DNA of 64,000 nt from NCBI GenBank assembly GCA_015060105.1, contig SUZD01000002.1:1-64000 (forward strand), read 5' to 3'. The notes beneath the pieces are model-generated. The model was not told the origin of the DNA and did no database searches. It saw only the letters and a program-made list of their open reading frames with translations. The translations under genes were made by a program, and so were the position numbers. This document shows positions 21,474-31,653 of this stretch, piece by piece. Every line of letters begins with the position of its first letter. Position 1 is the first letter of the stretch. This stretch comes from Rikenellaceae bacterium. Its GTDB lineage: Bacteria; Bacteroidota; Bacteroidia; Bacteroidales; Rikenellaceae.

Positions 21474-22196
21474 ATGACAAAACTCAGCGTAAACATAAAC
21501 AAGATAGCCGTTTTACGTAATTCGCGTGGCGGAAATGTACCTAATTTATTGAAAGTTGCCGGTGATATTGAGCGTTTTGGAGCCGAAGGAATCACAGTTC
21601 ACCCGCGTCCCGACGAGCGTCACATTCGTTATTCCGACGTTTATGACCTCAAACCAATGCTAACAACGGAGTTCAATATCGAGGGTAATCCTATCCCGAA
21701 GTTCATTGACCTTGTGAACGACATTTGTCCTGCGCAAGTAACACTCGTTCCCGATGCCGAGAACGCAATCACTTCAAACGCAGGCTGGGATACTATCAAT
21801 AACGCCTCGTTTTTGCGCGAGGTTACTACCGAATTCAAAAAACACGGAATCCGAGTTTCGATATTCGTTGATCCCGACGCCCGAATGGTCGAGGGAGCTG
21901 CCGCAGTTGGTGCCGACCGTGTCGAATTGTACACCGAGGCATACGCTCGTCAATATACCGAGTTGTCTCCCGCAGAGGCCATTGCTCCTTATCTTGTTGC
22001 TGCCGAAGAGGCACGCAAATGCGGACTCGGACTTAATGCAGGCCACGATTTGAGTCTCGAAAATATAGAGTACTTTGCAAAGCAAATACCTTGGCTCAAT
22101 GAGGTGTCTATCGGTCACGCTCTCATCTCCGAGTCTTTATACCTCGGACTTGAAAATGTTGTCGGTATGTATTTGCGAAAACTTCAAAACAGATAA
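21474..22196 (+). CDS. pdxJ: Pyridoxine 5'-phosphate synthase
   Basis: [39 protein letters not shown]. Confidence 0.96.
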   Translation: MTKLSVNINKIAVLRNSRGGNVPNLLKVAGDIERFGAEGITVHPRPDERHIRYSDVYDLKPMLTTEFNIEGNPIPKFIDLVNDICPAQVTLVPDAENAITSNAGWDTINNASFLREVTTEFKKHGIRVSIFVDPDARMVEGAAAVGADRVELYTEAYARQYTELSPAEAIAPYLVAAEEARKCGLGLNAGHDLSLENIEYFAKQIPWLNEVSIGHALISESLYLGLENVVGMYLRKLQNR

Positions 22197-22199
22197 ATT

Positions 22200-23597
22200 T
22201 TGCAACCTTTATCATTACCCATATTCCGACTCGTTTCGGACATTGTAAGTGAGATGGGCGTCGAAGCCTATGTCATTGGCGGTTATGTTCGTGATTACTA
22301 TCTGCATCGCCCATGCGACGATGTGGATATTGTGGTTGTGGGCGATGGCATTGCCGTAGCGAGTGCAATAGGCAAAAAGTTGCGTACCAAAGTATCTATT
22401 TTCAAACGTTTTGGAACGGCTATGTTGCGCGCCGATGGTATGGAGATTGAGTTTGTCGGAGCTCGCAAAGAGTCCTATTCTCCCGACTCGCGCAAACCAT
22501 CGGTCGAGGCCGGTACACTGGAAGACGACCAACTGCGCCGTGACTTCACTATCAATGCGTTGGCGTGGTCGCTGGGCCGTGACGATTTCGGACGACTTGT
22601 CGATCCGTTCGGTGGTATGGAGGATATGGAAGATTGTATTATCCGCACCCCTTGCGACCCCGATATTACATTCTCGGACGACCCTCTGCGAATGATGCGC
22701 GCCATTCGCTTCGCATCACAGCTCGGGTTTGATATTTGCGACGAAACATTCGAGGCAATACAGCGCAATGCCGAACGCATCAAAATTGTATCCAAAGAGC
22801 GCATCATCATAGAATTGAATAAAATCGTTCTTTCGCCGGTTCCGTCTATTGGCTTTACACTATTGAGTAATGCAGGATTGTTACCTCTTATTTTTCCCGA
22901 GATGGAACGCCTCAAAGGTGTGGAGCGACGAGGAGCCAACTCGCACAAAGACAACTTTGAACATACGCTGAAAGTTTTGGATAACATTGCCCTTAAAACC
23001 AACGACTTGTGGCTGCGATGGGCTGCCGTTGTTCACGACATTGCCAAACCGCTTACCAAAGCATACGACCCCAAGTTGGGTTGGACATTCCATGGCCACG
23101 AGGCTTTGGGCGCGAAGTTGGTACCACATATTTTCCGCAATATGCGCCTGCCACTTAACGAGCATATGAAATTCGTTCAAAAGTTGGTTGGGTTGCACTT
23201 GCGCCCCATAATTTTGGCGGAGGAGGTTACCGACTCGGCAGTCAGACGTCTGCTGTTTGAGGCTGGCGATGACGTCGAGGCGCTTATGACTTTGTGCGAA
23301 GCAGACATAACCTCGGCCAATGACGCCAAAGTCAAACGCTTCTTGGCTAACTTCCAACTTGTCAGACAGAAGATGCGCGAGATTGAGGAAAAAGACCGTA
23401 TTCGCAACTTCCAACCACCAATTGACGGCGAACTTATTATGCGCACTTATGGCATAGAGCCTTGTCGTGAGGTCGGAGAGATTAAAGCAGTTATCAAAGA
23501 TGCTATTCTCGATGGCAAAATTGCCAACGACTACGATGAGGCATACGCACTTATGGAAAAACTTGCAGCCGAAAAAGGATTCACGAAAGTAATATAA
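22200..23597 (+). CDS. CCA-adding enzyme / polyA polymerase family with HD domain
   Basis: VIGGYVRDYYLHRPCDDVDIVV, RRDFTINALAW; TTG start 3 nt after pdxJ stop. Confidence 0.92.
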   Translation: MQPLSLPIFRLVSDIVSEMGVEAYVIGGYVRDYYLHRPCDDVDIVVVGDGIAVASAIGKKLRTKVSIFKRFGTAMLRADGMEIEFVGARKESYSPDSRKPSVEAGTLEDDQLRRDFTINALAWSLGRDDFGRLVDPFGGMEDMEDCIIRTPCDPDITFSDDPLRMMRAIRFASQLGFDICDETFEAIQRNAERIKIVSKERIIIELNKIVLSPVPSIGFTLLSNAGLLPLIFPEMERLKGVERRGANSHKDNFEHTLKVLDNIALKTNDLWLRWAAVVHDIAKPLTKAYDPKLGWTFHGHEALGAKLVPHIFRNMRLPLNEHMKFVQKLVGLHLRPIILAEEVTDSAVRRLLFEAGDDVEALMTLCEADITSANDAKVKRFLANFQLVRQKMREIEEKDRIRNFQPPIDGELIMRTYGIEPCREVGEIKAVIKDAILDGKIANDYDEAYALMEKLAAEKGFTKVI

Positions 23598-23604
23598 ATC
23601 AAAT

Positions 23605-24636
23605 ATGTACAAAAAACTAATACGCCCAATTCTGTTTCTATTCAACCCCGAAACTGCGCACAAATTCACAGCCGCGATGTTGCGATTCTTTGGCGCGTTG
23701 CCACTGGGACGACGCATTATTGCTCTGTTTTGCAAGGTAGAACACCCCTCACTCGAACGCGAGGTGCTTGGCATAAAGTTTCCCAATCCAATTGGAGTTG
23801 CTGCCGGATTGGATAAAGATGCCACATTCTATCGTGAACTTTCGGCTTTGGGCTTCGGTTTTATTGAGGTAGGTGCCGTTACTCCTCGTCCGCAACCAGG
23901 TAATGCAAAACCGCGTTGCTTCCGACTTAAAAAAGACAGGGGCCTTATAAACCGCTTTGGTTTCAATAATCTCGGTATGGAGAAGATGGCCGAGCGCTTG
24001 TCGGCAAAACGCAAGAAGGGTATTGTTGTAGGCGTAAACCTCGGCAAAAACAGCGACACCCCCAACGAGCAGGCTGCAAGTGACTATCTCAAATCCTTCC
24101 GTGCGCTCTATGATTCAGCCGATTACTTTGTAGTAAATGTAAGTTGTCCCAATGTCGAGAATATCGGAAAGTTACAAAACAAGGACTCTATTTCGGAGAT
24201 TTTGGAGCCAATGTTTGACTTCCGTCGCGGACAAAACAACTATCGTCCGATTCTCGTCAAAGTTTCACCTGATTTAAGTTTCGAACAGTTGGACGAGATT
24301 GTCGATGTACTTATCGAAACTCCGCTGGACGGACTTGTTGCGACCAATACAACCACATCGCGCGACAACCTTAAAACCTCGGAAAAACGCATTAAACGCA
24401 TTGGTCGTGGCGGTTTGAGTGGTGCTCCATTGCATACACGAGCTGTCGAGGTTGTGCGCTATTTGCACAAGAAAACAGAGGGCAACTATCCGATTATTGG
24501 CGTAGGAGGAATTATGTCTGTCGATGAAGCACAAGAGATGTTGGACGCAGGTGCGAACCTTATCCAGCTCTACACTGGCTTCATTTATGAAGGCCCATCG
24601 CTTGTTAAAAACATCTGTAAACGATTGATAAAATAA
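23605..24636 (+). CDS. pyrD: Dihydroorotate dehydrogenase (quinone)
   Basis: GVAAGLDKDATFYRELSALGFGFIEVGAVTPRPQPGN. Confidence 0.95.
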   Translation: MYKKLIRPILFLFNPETAHKFTAAMLRFFGALPLGRRIIALFCKVEHPSLEREVLGIKFPNPIGVAAGLDKDATFYRELSALGFGFIEVGAVTPRPQPGNAKPRCFRLKKDRGLINRFGFNNLGMEKMAERLSAKRKKGIVVGVNLGKNSDTPNEQAASDYLKSFRALYDSADYFVVNVSCPNVENIGKLQNKDSISEILEPMFDFRRGQNNYRPILVKVSPDLSFEQLDEIVDVLIETPLDGLVATNTTTSRDNLKTSEKRIKRIGRGGLSGAPLHTRAVEVVRYLHKKTEGNYPIIGVGGIMSVDEAQEMLDAGANLIQLYTGFIYEGPSLVKNICKRLIK

Positions 24637-24643
24637 CAGCTAA

Positions 24644-25918
24644 ATGAATGCAACACTCATAACCATTGGCGACGAATTACTTATCGGCCAAGTGGTTGAC
24701 ACCAACTCTTGCTTCATATCGCGCAAGTTTGGTGATTGTGGTATTCGTGTAATTGAGCGCACCTCGATAGGAGATGACGCTGGCACCATTATTGCAACAC
24801 TTAATCGAGTGCTGCAACAATCCGAAATCGTTGTTATAACAGGAGGCCTGGGTCCAACGAAGGACGACCTTACCAAGCATACTTTGGCGCGTTATTTTGA
24901 TTCAAAACTCGTACAAGACCCTGCAACATACCGTTTTGTCGAGCAAATGCTCGCTCGTCGGGGTATCGAATTTAACGAGTTAAATCAAGCGCAAGCCCTT
25001 GTACCAGAGTGCTGTACTGTTCTCCCAAACAGAAACGGCACCGCCCCAGGAATGTGGTTTGATACCGAAGACGGAAAGATTGTTATCTCGCTACCTGGCG
25101 TGCCATTCGAGATGGAGGCGCTTATAACCGACGAGGTTGTTCCGCGCCTTGTGAATCGCTTTGCTTTGAAGTCGATTATTCATCGTACAATGATTACTTT
25201 CGGAATGGCAGAGTCGGTTTTGGCAGCCACCATAGCCGATTGGGAAGACGCCTTGCCCAAAGAGTTACATTTGGCCTATCTGCCCAACCCCAAAGCCATA
25301 AGACTACGCTTATCATGTTACGACATAGAGCGCGAAAAGGGCGAAGCCATGATAGGTAAAGCGTTTGATGAATTAAATGCTATAATTCCCGAATATATAC
25401 TTGGTTACGAGGGCGCATCAGTTGCCGAAGAGGTTGCCAAAATTCTATATCAAAGAGGAGCAACATTGGCAGTTGCCGAGTCGTGTACGGGCGGAAAAAT
25501 AGCCAACACTTTTACCGCTATGGCAGGTGCTTCGGAGTACTTCAAATGCGGTGTTGTGGCGTATGCCAACGAAGCGAAACAGGCCTTGCTTGGAGTAAAA
25601 CCCGAAACACTTAACACATATGGAGCCGTAAGTCAGCAAGTCGCCGAACAGATGGCCGAAGGGGTGCGCAGAGTAGGGCAGAGCGACTACGCAATCGCAA
25701 CCACAGGCATTGCAGGTCCAACGGGAGGTAGTGACGAAAAGCCCGTAGGTACGGTTTGGATTGCTATTGCAACACCAACGCAAACTATCGCTCGAAAGAT
25801 GACGTACGGACAAATACGAATACAAAACATTGAGCGTGCCACAACATCAGCAATCAACCTTTTGCGCTTGGCACTGCTCGATAAAATTGACACAGCAACA
25901 TCTGATACAATATTATAG
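24644..25918 (+). CDS. cinA: CinA family nicotinamide-nucleotide amidohydrolase
   Basis: ITIGDELLIGQVVDTNS, GGLGPTKDDLT, AESCTGGKIANTFTAMAGAS. Confidence 0.95.
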   Translation: MNATLITIGDELLIGQVVDTNSCFISRKFGDCGIRVIERTSIGDDAGTIIATLNRVLQQSEIVVITGGLGPTKDDLTKHTLARYFDSKLVQDPATYRFVEQMLARRGIEFNELNQAQALVPECCTVLPNRNGTAPGMWFDTEDGKIVISLPGVPFEMEALITDEVVPRLVNRFALKSIIHRTMITFGMAESVLAATIADWEDALPKELHLAYLPNPKAIRLRLSCYDIEREKGEAMIGKAFDELNAIIPEYILGYEGASVAEEVAKILYQRGATLAVAESCTGGKIANTFTAMAGASEYFKCGVVAYANEAKQALLGVKPETLNTYGAVSQQVAEQMAEGVRRVGQSDYAIATTGIAGPTGGSDEKPVGTVWIAIATPTQTIARKMTYGQIRIQNIERATTSAINLLRLALLDKIDTATSDTIL

Positions 25919-25922
25919 TTCT

Positions 25923-27050
25923 ATGAAAGTCCTTGCAATATGCCACCATGCTGGTAGTGGAATTTCGGTTATATACGAACGAATCATCGGCGAGTTGTGT
26001 CGCTATGCCGAGGTCGATGTATTGGCCGATTATACGCCTGATATTCAAGGAGTACGCAACACTTACACACACCAATTCTCGAAACAGCAAAGGAAATGGA
26101 CTCGCAAACTTCTCCATTGGTTCGGAGTACTACCGATTGTTGAGAAGTGGAGTCGCCAAGCGGTTACGCTTGTCGCCGACGACTATGATATTGTAATGGG
26201 TTTTATGGCGAGCTCACAACTAATGCCGATGGTCTGCGGCCGATATATCGCACAAAAACTGAATTGCAAATTCGGAATCTATGCCGTCGATGCTATACCG
26301 GGGCCTGGTGGTTGGACCAAACCTCACGAATACCGCAGCAAATTAAAAGCCATTCGCAACTACTATCAGTATGCCGATTATGTAGCCTCGTCGAATCCGC
26401 ACATGCTTGATTTTCAACTAACAACGTTCTCTCATAAGCCAGGATTGCAAACGGGTGTATTACTCACGCCATCACCTGACGAGGAGTTTGTTGCACCGCC
26501 ATCAACCGAGAATATATTGCTATACACGGGTAGTCTTTACGGCAAACGCAATCCGAATCACATTTTCAAGGCATTCAAACGATTACTTGCCACATACCCC
26601 GATGCGCAATTCATCATGATTGGTCTAAAAATCAAGTTACGCAAAGCCGAAAAGCATTTAAGCGCAAGCGAGCGAGAGCATATTCAAATCCTGAAACCTA
26701 CAAATAATCTTGCGCCACTGTTTGCACGAGCCAAAGTACTTATTGATATTGACGCGGACCTTGACACGGACCCATTCTTGTCGAGCAAAATTGTGTCATA
26801 TCTCAAAGTAAACCGCGTAATACTCTCCGAAACAGGCACACACTCTCCTTCGCGCGATATGTTTCGTGGTCTTGAAACCATTATTCAGTGCAACCACAAC
26901 GCCGATAGCCTATACGAAGGATTGATTAAAGCTATGAATATGGCCGATTCAAATCCCGATTTTTCGGAGCGCAACGACGTCATTCAGCAGTTCTCGATTA
27001 AGACCGTAGGTCGAAAGTTGGCCGATGACCTCCAAAAACTCTTGGGTTAA
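25923..27050 (+). CDS. Glycosyltransferase (GT4-like)
   Basis: MKVLAICHHAGSGISVIYERIIGEL; ILLYTGSLYGKRNPNHIFKAF. Confidence 0.75.
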   Translation: MKVLAICHHAGSGISVIYERIIGELCRYAEVDVLADYTPDIQGVRNTYTHQFSKQQRKWTRKLLHWFGVLPIVEKWSRQAVTLVADDYDIVMGFMASSQLMPMVCGRYIAQKLNCKFGIYAVDAIPGPGGWTKPHEYRSKLKAIRNYYQYADYVASSNPHMLDFQLTTFSHKPGLQTGVLLTPSPDEEFVAPPSTENILLYTGSLYGKRNPNHIFKAFKRLLATYPDAQFIMIGLKIKLRKAEKHLSASEREHIQILKPTNNLAPLFARAKVLIDIDADLDTDPFLSSKIVSYLKVNRVILSETGTHSPSRDMFRGLETIIQCNHNADSLYEGLIKAMNMADSNPDFSERNDVIQQFSIKTVGRKLADDLQKLLG

Positions 27051-27068
27051 TCCAAGAGTTTTTTTTTT
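27034..27068 (+). terminator. Terminator overlapping the glycosyltransferase stop codon
   Basis: AAAAACTCTTGG-GTTAA-TCCAAGAGTTTTTTTTTT. Confidence 0.9.
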
Positions 27069-27086
27069 GCAAGACACCCTCTTTTA

Positions 27087-27118
27087 TTTGCAATTCCGCC
27101 CTATAATGGTTACTTTTG
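27087..27118 (+). promoter_or_regulatory. Promoter of recQ (TTTG-N20-TACTTTTG)
   Basis: -7 box ends 5 nt before the recQ ATG. Confidence 0.7.
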
Positions 27119-27123
27119 GGGTT

Positions 27124-29037
27124 ATGAATAAGATTAGCGAACGAGAACTATACGAAGTTCTGTTGCGTGTATGGGGCTACACCTCATTTCGACGCACGCA
27201 GCTCGAAACCATCGTATCTATATGCGAGGGTAACGACACTCTGGCCCTCATGCCGACAGGTGCCGGAAAATCGCTAATCTATCAAGTGCCTACACTTGCA
27301 ACGGACAAGGGTTTTTGTTTGGTCATTACTCCTCTCATCTCGCTGATGAAAGACCAAGTCGATAAACTGCGTCGCAAAGGTATCTCGGCAGTAGCAATTC
27401 ACTCCGGCATGACCCCTCGACAAATCGACATCGCCCTCGACAACTGCGTGTATGGCGACACCCGTTTCTTATACGTTTCGCCCGAACGCATTGCCACCGA
27501 GGTATTTCGTGCTCGTTTCGAGCGTATGCGTCCAACGTTGATTGCTGTTGATGAAGCACACTGTATCTCGCAATGGGGCTACGATTTCAGACCTTCGTAT
27601 CTACGTATTGCCGAGTTACGCAAGCAATGCCCCAATATTCCAATACTTGCATTAACGGCTTCGGCAACAGATGCAGTAGCCGACGACATTATGCAGAAAC
27701 TCGAATTTCGCAAAGGGCATATCATTCGTTCGAGTTTTTCGCGACCAAATATATCATTCTCGGTGCGCAAAGTTGAGAACAAAAACGCCCAAATGCTACG
27801 CGTAATACAGAATGTTCAAGGCTCCGGTATCGTCTATGCCCGCACTCGCGAAGCGACCCAACAACTTGCAGAATTGCTACGCGAACACGGCATTTCGGCA
27901 TCATACTATCACGGAGGATTGGAACCTACTGAAAGAGCCATACGACAAGACGAATGGGTGAGTGGTAAATGTAGAATTATGGTCGCTACAAATGCATTTG
28001 GTATGGGTATCGACAAAGCCGATGTCCGCTTTGTGATTCACTACTCGATTTGCGATTCGCTTGAACATTACTACCAAGAGGCTGGACGTGCAGGACGAGA
28101 CGAGAAAAAGGCCTATGCCGTGCTGTTGGTAGGTCCCGACGATCACGCCAAAGCCAAAAGAATGTTCTCGTTTGAGTTTCCATCGCTCGAAATCATCAAA
28201 AAGGTTTATGAGGCCATTGCCAACTATCTGCAAGTAGCAATTGGCGATGGCGCAGGAATATCATACGACTTCAATGTCTATGAATTCTGTAAAAAGAATA
28301 AGATGTTTGTCGGTACGGTACTCAATGCTATCGACATTTTGCGAATGAACAACTATCTGACACTTACTGACGAATCGGAGCACCCATCACGCATTATGTT
28401 TACTATCAGTCGTGACGAGTTGTACAAACTTCGCGTCGAGCGCACCGATTTGGACCACTTCATTCGCACGATTTTGAGAATGTATGATGGCGTTTTCACC
28501 GAGTTCCGAGCCGTCAGCGAATCTGCCATAGCCACTGCAAGCGGATACACCATAGACAAGGTGCGCAACCTTTTCCGTACGCTATGGCAACTCCGCGTAA
28601 TACGCTATATTCCAAGCCGATGTACGCCACTAATGATTTATGCCGATTGTGGCAGACTTCCGCAAGAAAATCTATACATAAGCCCCGAAAGTTACACTCT
28701 TCGCAAAGAGATGGCTGCCGAGCGTTATCGTCGAATGTTTGAATACGCCGACAATACCGAGGTCTGTCGTAGTCGTATGATACAAAACTATTTTGGCGAA
28801 ACCGATGCCGAAGATTGTGGTGTTTGCGATATCTGTCTTGCCCGCAAGAAACGAGAGCGCAACAAACCCGAGCTCGAAGAGCAAATATTACGTCTTGCCA
28901 CCGATGAGGGTACTATACGGCAAGCGGTGGAGCAACTCGAATATGACCCCGATGTGATTGCCCGTACCATCGACAAATTGCAGGACGAAGGCAAAATTTC
29001 GGTCGGAGAGATGGGACAACTCCGAATAAATAAGTAA
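27124..29037 (+). CDS. recQ: ATP-dependent DNA helicase RecQ
   Basis: MPTGAGKSLIYQVP, DEAHCISQWGYDFRPSY, RAGRDEKKA, RecQ zinc cysteines near C-terminus. Confidence 0.94.
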   Translation: MNKISERELYEVLLRVWGYTSFRRTQLETIVSICEGNDTLALMPTGAGKSLIYQVPTLATDKGFCLVITPLISLMKDQVDKLRRKGISAVAIHSGMTPRQIDIALDNCVYGDTRFLYVSPERIATEVFRARFERMRPTLIAVDEAHCISQWGYDFRPSYLRIAELRKQCPNIPILALTASATDAVADDIMQKLEFRKGHIIRSSFSRPNISFSVRKVENKNAQMLRVIQNVQGSGIVYARTREATQQLAELLREHGISASYYHGGLEPTERAIRQDEWVSGKCRIMVATNAFGMGIDKADVRFVIHYSICDSLEHYYQEAGRAGRDEKKAYAVLLVGPDDHAKAKRMFSFEFPSLEIIKKVYEAIANYLQVAIGDGAGISYDFNVYEFCKKNKMFVGTVLNAIDILRMNNYLTLTDESEHPSRIMFTISRDELYKLRVERTDLDHFIRTILRMYDGVFTEFRAVSESAIATASGYTIDKVRNLFRTLWQLRVIRYIPSRCTPLMIYADCGRLPQENLYISPESYTLRKEMAAERYRRMFEYADNTEVCRSRMIQNYFGETDAEDCGVCDICLARKKRERNKPELEEQILRLATDEGTIRQAVEQLEYDPDVIARTIDKLQDEGKISVGEMGQLRINK

Positions 29038-29050
29038 CTTTGCACTCCGT

Positions 29051-29632
29051 ATGAGCAACTACATCGCAACCATATCGAAAGAGGAACTGGAAAATCTGCC
29101 AAAAGCGGCTTTCCCGGGCCAAATCGTTGTGGTTGATTCTTCGGAGCAGATTGCCGAGGCGTGCCAATACCTATCGCAATTCGAACAGATTGGTTTCGAT
29201 ACCGAATCTCGTGCCGTATTCCAGAAAGGTGTAGTTAATAAAATATCGCTACTACAACTCTCGACACCCGAGAGATGCTACCTATTCCGCTTGTGCCGAA
29301 TAAGGTTGGATAAAGCGATATTGAAGATTCTCGAAAACCCCAATATCCGCAAAATTGGCCTTGCAACAAATGGCGATTTGAAGGAGTTGCACACATTGCG
29401 AAAATTCCGTGCGCGCAACTTTATCGACCTACAAACCATTGTTGGCGATTACGGAATACAAGAGCTCGGTTTGACAAAAATCTCGGCCATTGTGCTTGGT
29501 AAGCGCGTTGCCAAAGCGCAACGATTAAGCAATTGGGAAGCTCTGCAACTCACCGAGGCTCAACAACTTTACGCTGCGACTGACGCTTGGATTTGCAGCT
29601 GCATCTACGACAAACTCACTTCTGAACAATGA
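29051..29632 (+). CDS. 3'-5' exonuclease (RNase D / DEDDy family)
   Basis: IGFDTESRAVFQKG, LQTIVGDYGIQELGL, AATDAWI. Confidence 0.88.
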   Translation: MSNYIATISKEELENLPKAAFPGQIVVVDSSEQIAEACQYLSQFEQIGFDTESRAVFQKGVVNKISLLQLSTPERCYLFRLCRIRLDKAILKILENPNIRKIGLATNGDLKELHTLRKFRARNFIDLQTIVGDYGIQELGLTKISAIVLGKRVAKAQRLSNWEALQLTEAQQLYAATDAWICSCIYDKLTSEQ

Positions 29633-30819
29633 TAGCCAAAGTATATCTGAAACGCGGCAAAGAGGAGTCACTACTCCGTCGCCACCTATGGATTTTTTCG
29701 GGCGCAATAGCCCGCATCGAGAATGACGAAAACCTACTCGAAGGCGATATCGTCGATGTCTATACCAACGACAAACAGTTTATCGCTCGCGGTCACTATC
29801 AAATCGGCTCCATCACCGTACGAATTTTGACATTCCAACAAGAAGAGATTAACCAAGATTGGTGGACACTGCGAATCCGCCAAGCATACCAAGTGCGTCA
29901 GGCACAAGGCCTTGTCGATAGCAAAATCACAACTTGTTATCGTTTGGTACACGGCGAGGGAGATATGCTTTCGGGCCTTGTTGTCGATATTTACGGCACT
30001 ACCGCCGTTGTGCAATGCCATAGCGTCGGTATGTATCACTCGCGCAAACAGATTGCAACGGCTATTTCCAAGGTATATGGTTCAAAGATTGAGTCGGTTT
30101 ACGATAAGAGTAGTCGTACACTACCGTTCAAAGCGGGAATAGACACTTGTGATGGCTATCTTACCGCGCAACACAACCATGTTGGATATGTATTGGAAAA
30201 CGGACTTAAATTCGAGGTTAATTGGGAGGAAGGACAAAAGACCGGCTTCTTTATTGACCAGCGCGTCAATCGTGAGTTGGTGCGCCGTTACTCCAAAGGT
30301 CGTCGCGTACTCAATACATTCTGCTATACAGGCGGTTTCTCGGTATATGCTGCCGATGGAGGTGCTACCGAGGTGGTTTCGGTTGATAGTTCGGAACGCG
30401 CCGTTGAGTTGGCTTCTCGCAATATGAAGCTCAACTTTGGCGAACAAATTCCGCACAAGGCAATCGCAATGGACACCTTCGATTTTCTGAAAGAGATGGA
30501 CGATTCATTCGATTTGGTTATCCTTGACCCTCCCGCATTTGCCAAACACCACAAGGTTGTTCACGAGGCACTTAAAGCATACAAACGACTGAACGCCAAA
30601 GCGATGCAAAAGATTAAATCGGGTGGTATTCTCTTCACATTCAGTTGTTCGCAGGCTGTCAATAAGGAACAATTCCGAATGGCTGTATTCTCGGCTGCGG
30701 CTATTGCAGGACGCCGTGTTCGGATTTTGCACCAACTGACACAACCCGAGGATCACGCAATCAACATCTATCACCCCGAGAGCGAGTATCTGAAAGGTTT
30801 AGTCTTGTATATAGAGTAG
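29629..30819 (+). CDS. rlmI: 23S rRNA m5C methyltransferase (RlmI-like, PUA + SAM MTase)
   Basis: LNTFCYTGGFSVYAADGGA, DLVILDPPAFAKH; ATGA overlap with the exonuclease gene. Confidence 0.88.
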   Translation: MIAKVYLKRGKEESLLRRHLWIFSGAIARIENDENLLEGDIVDVYTNDKQFIARGHYQIGSITVRILTFQQEEINQDWWTLRIRQAYQVRQAQGLVDSKITTCYRLVHGEGDMLSGLVVDIYGTTAVVQCHSVGMYHSRKQIATAISKVYGSKIESVYDKSSRTLPFKAGIDTCDGYLTAQHNHVGYVLENGLKFEVNWEEGQKTGFFIDQRVNRELVRRYSKGRRVLNTFCYTGGFSVYAADGGATEVVSVDSSERAVELASRNMKLNFGEQIPHKAIAMDTFDFLKEMDDSFDLVILDPPAFAKHHKVVHEALKAYKRLNAKAMQKIKSGGILFTFSCSQAVNKEQFRMAVFSAAAIAGRRVRILHQLTQPEDHAINIYHPESEYLKGLVLYIE

Positions 30820-30828
30820 GGGGAATGA

Positions 30829-30860
30829 AAAAAGGAGTTGCGATTGCAACTCCTTTTTTC
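30829..30860. terminator. Bidirectional terminator
   Basis: AAAAAAGGAGTTGCGATTGCAACTCCTTTTTT. Confidence 0.9.
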
Positions 30861-30864
30861 ATTT

Positions 30865-31002
30865 TTAAGCTTTGTGAGGATAGAACATCTCGGCCAAACA
30901 AACCGACAGATAACACAATTCCCAATCGTCTTGAATTACCTCTTTCCAATATTGTTCTTCGTCCTCATTTGCTCTTTGCGTGTTGATGTCAATATCTGTC
31001 AT
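30865..31002 (-). CDS. Small hypothetical protein, 45 aa (below the 60-aa cutoff of the supplied ORF track)
   Basis: My translation: MTDIDINTQRANEDEEQYWKEVIQDDWELCYLSVCLAEMFYPHKA*; sits between the ECF sigma gene and a terminator on the same strand. Confidence 0.55.
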   Translation of the reverse strand: MTDIDINTQRANEDEEQYWKEVIQDDWELCYLSVCLAEMFYPHKA

Positions 31003-31061
31003 AGGCCTTCGGTTTTTCTGTTTGCATATTAAACGGAAAGCCCTGAGGAATTATTGCACAC

Positions 31062-31646
31062 CTAACACAAAACAAGTTGATTTTCTTTTATCATCTTGCG
31101 CAAGTTAATCAAAGCATAGCGCATACGGCCAAGCGCAGTATTGATACTTACACCGGTTTGTTCGGCAATCTCCTTGAAGCTCAAATCCTCGTAGTAGCGC
31201 ATTTTGATCACCTCTTTCTGCTCGTCAGGCAGGTGTTCAATCAGTCGTCGTACATCATCTTTGATTTGGTCTGCCACGATGTCATCTTCGACAGTCTTGC
31301 TCGAAAATTTGACAGTTCCCAACAAATCGAATCCGGCGTCAGATTCGGTAATCTTGTTCTCGTGCTTATTTTGACGGAAATAATCAATCACCTGATTGTG
31401 TGCGATACGCATTACCCACGAAAGAAATCTTCCGTTGTCGGTATATCGTCTTTCATCGATGAATCGTACAACCTTGATAAAAGTCTCTTGGACAATGTCA
31501 TCAGCAATATCGCCGTCTTTGACCATCATCATAACATAGTCAAACACCTTCTTGCGATGCAATTCGATAAGTTGTGAGATAGCATCCTTATTGCCTGAAA
31601 GATACTCGTTAAGCAACGCGCTGTCGCTTAATGGTCTTACATTCAT
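31062..31646 (-). CDS. ECF-type RNA polymerase sigma-70 factor
   Basis: DIADDIVQETFIKVVRFIDERRY...FLSWVMRIAHNQVIDYFRQ...LPDEQKEVIKMRYYEDLSFKEIAEQTGVSINTALGRMRYALINLRK. Confidence 0.94.
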   Translation of the reverse strand: MNVRPLSDSALLNEYLSGNKDAISQLIELHRKKVFDYVMMMVKDGDIADDIVQETFIKVVRFIDERRYTDNGRFLSWVMRIAHNQVIDYFRQNKHENKITESDAGFDLLGTVKFSSKTVEDDIVADQIKDDVRRLIEHLPDEQKEVIKMRYYEDLSFKEIAEQTGVSINTALGRMRYALINLRKMIKENQLVLC

Positions 31647-31653
31647 ACTCTTT

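Noticed and set aside
22881-23825. 314-aa minus-strand ORF
   Set aside because: Antisense to cca and pyrD, both clear families; no recognisable domain; long antisense frames are common in this codon usage.
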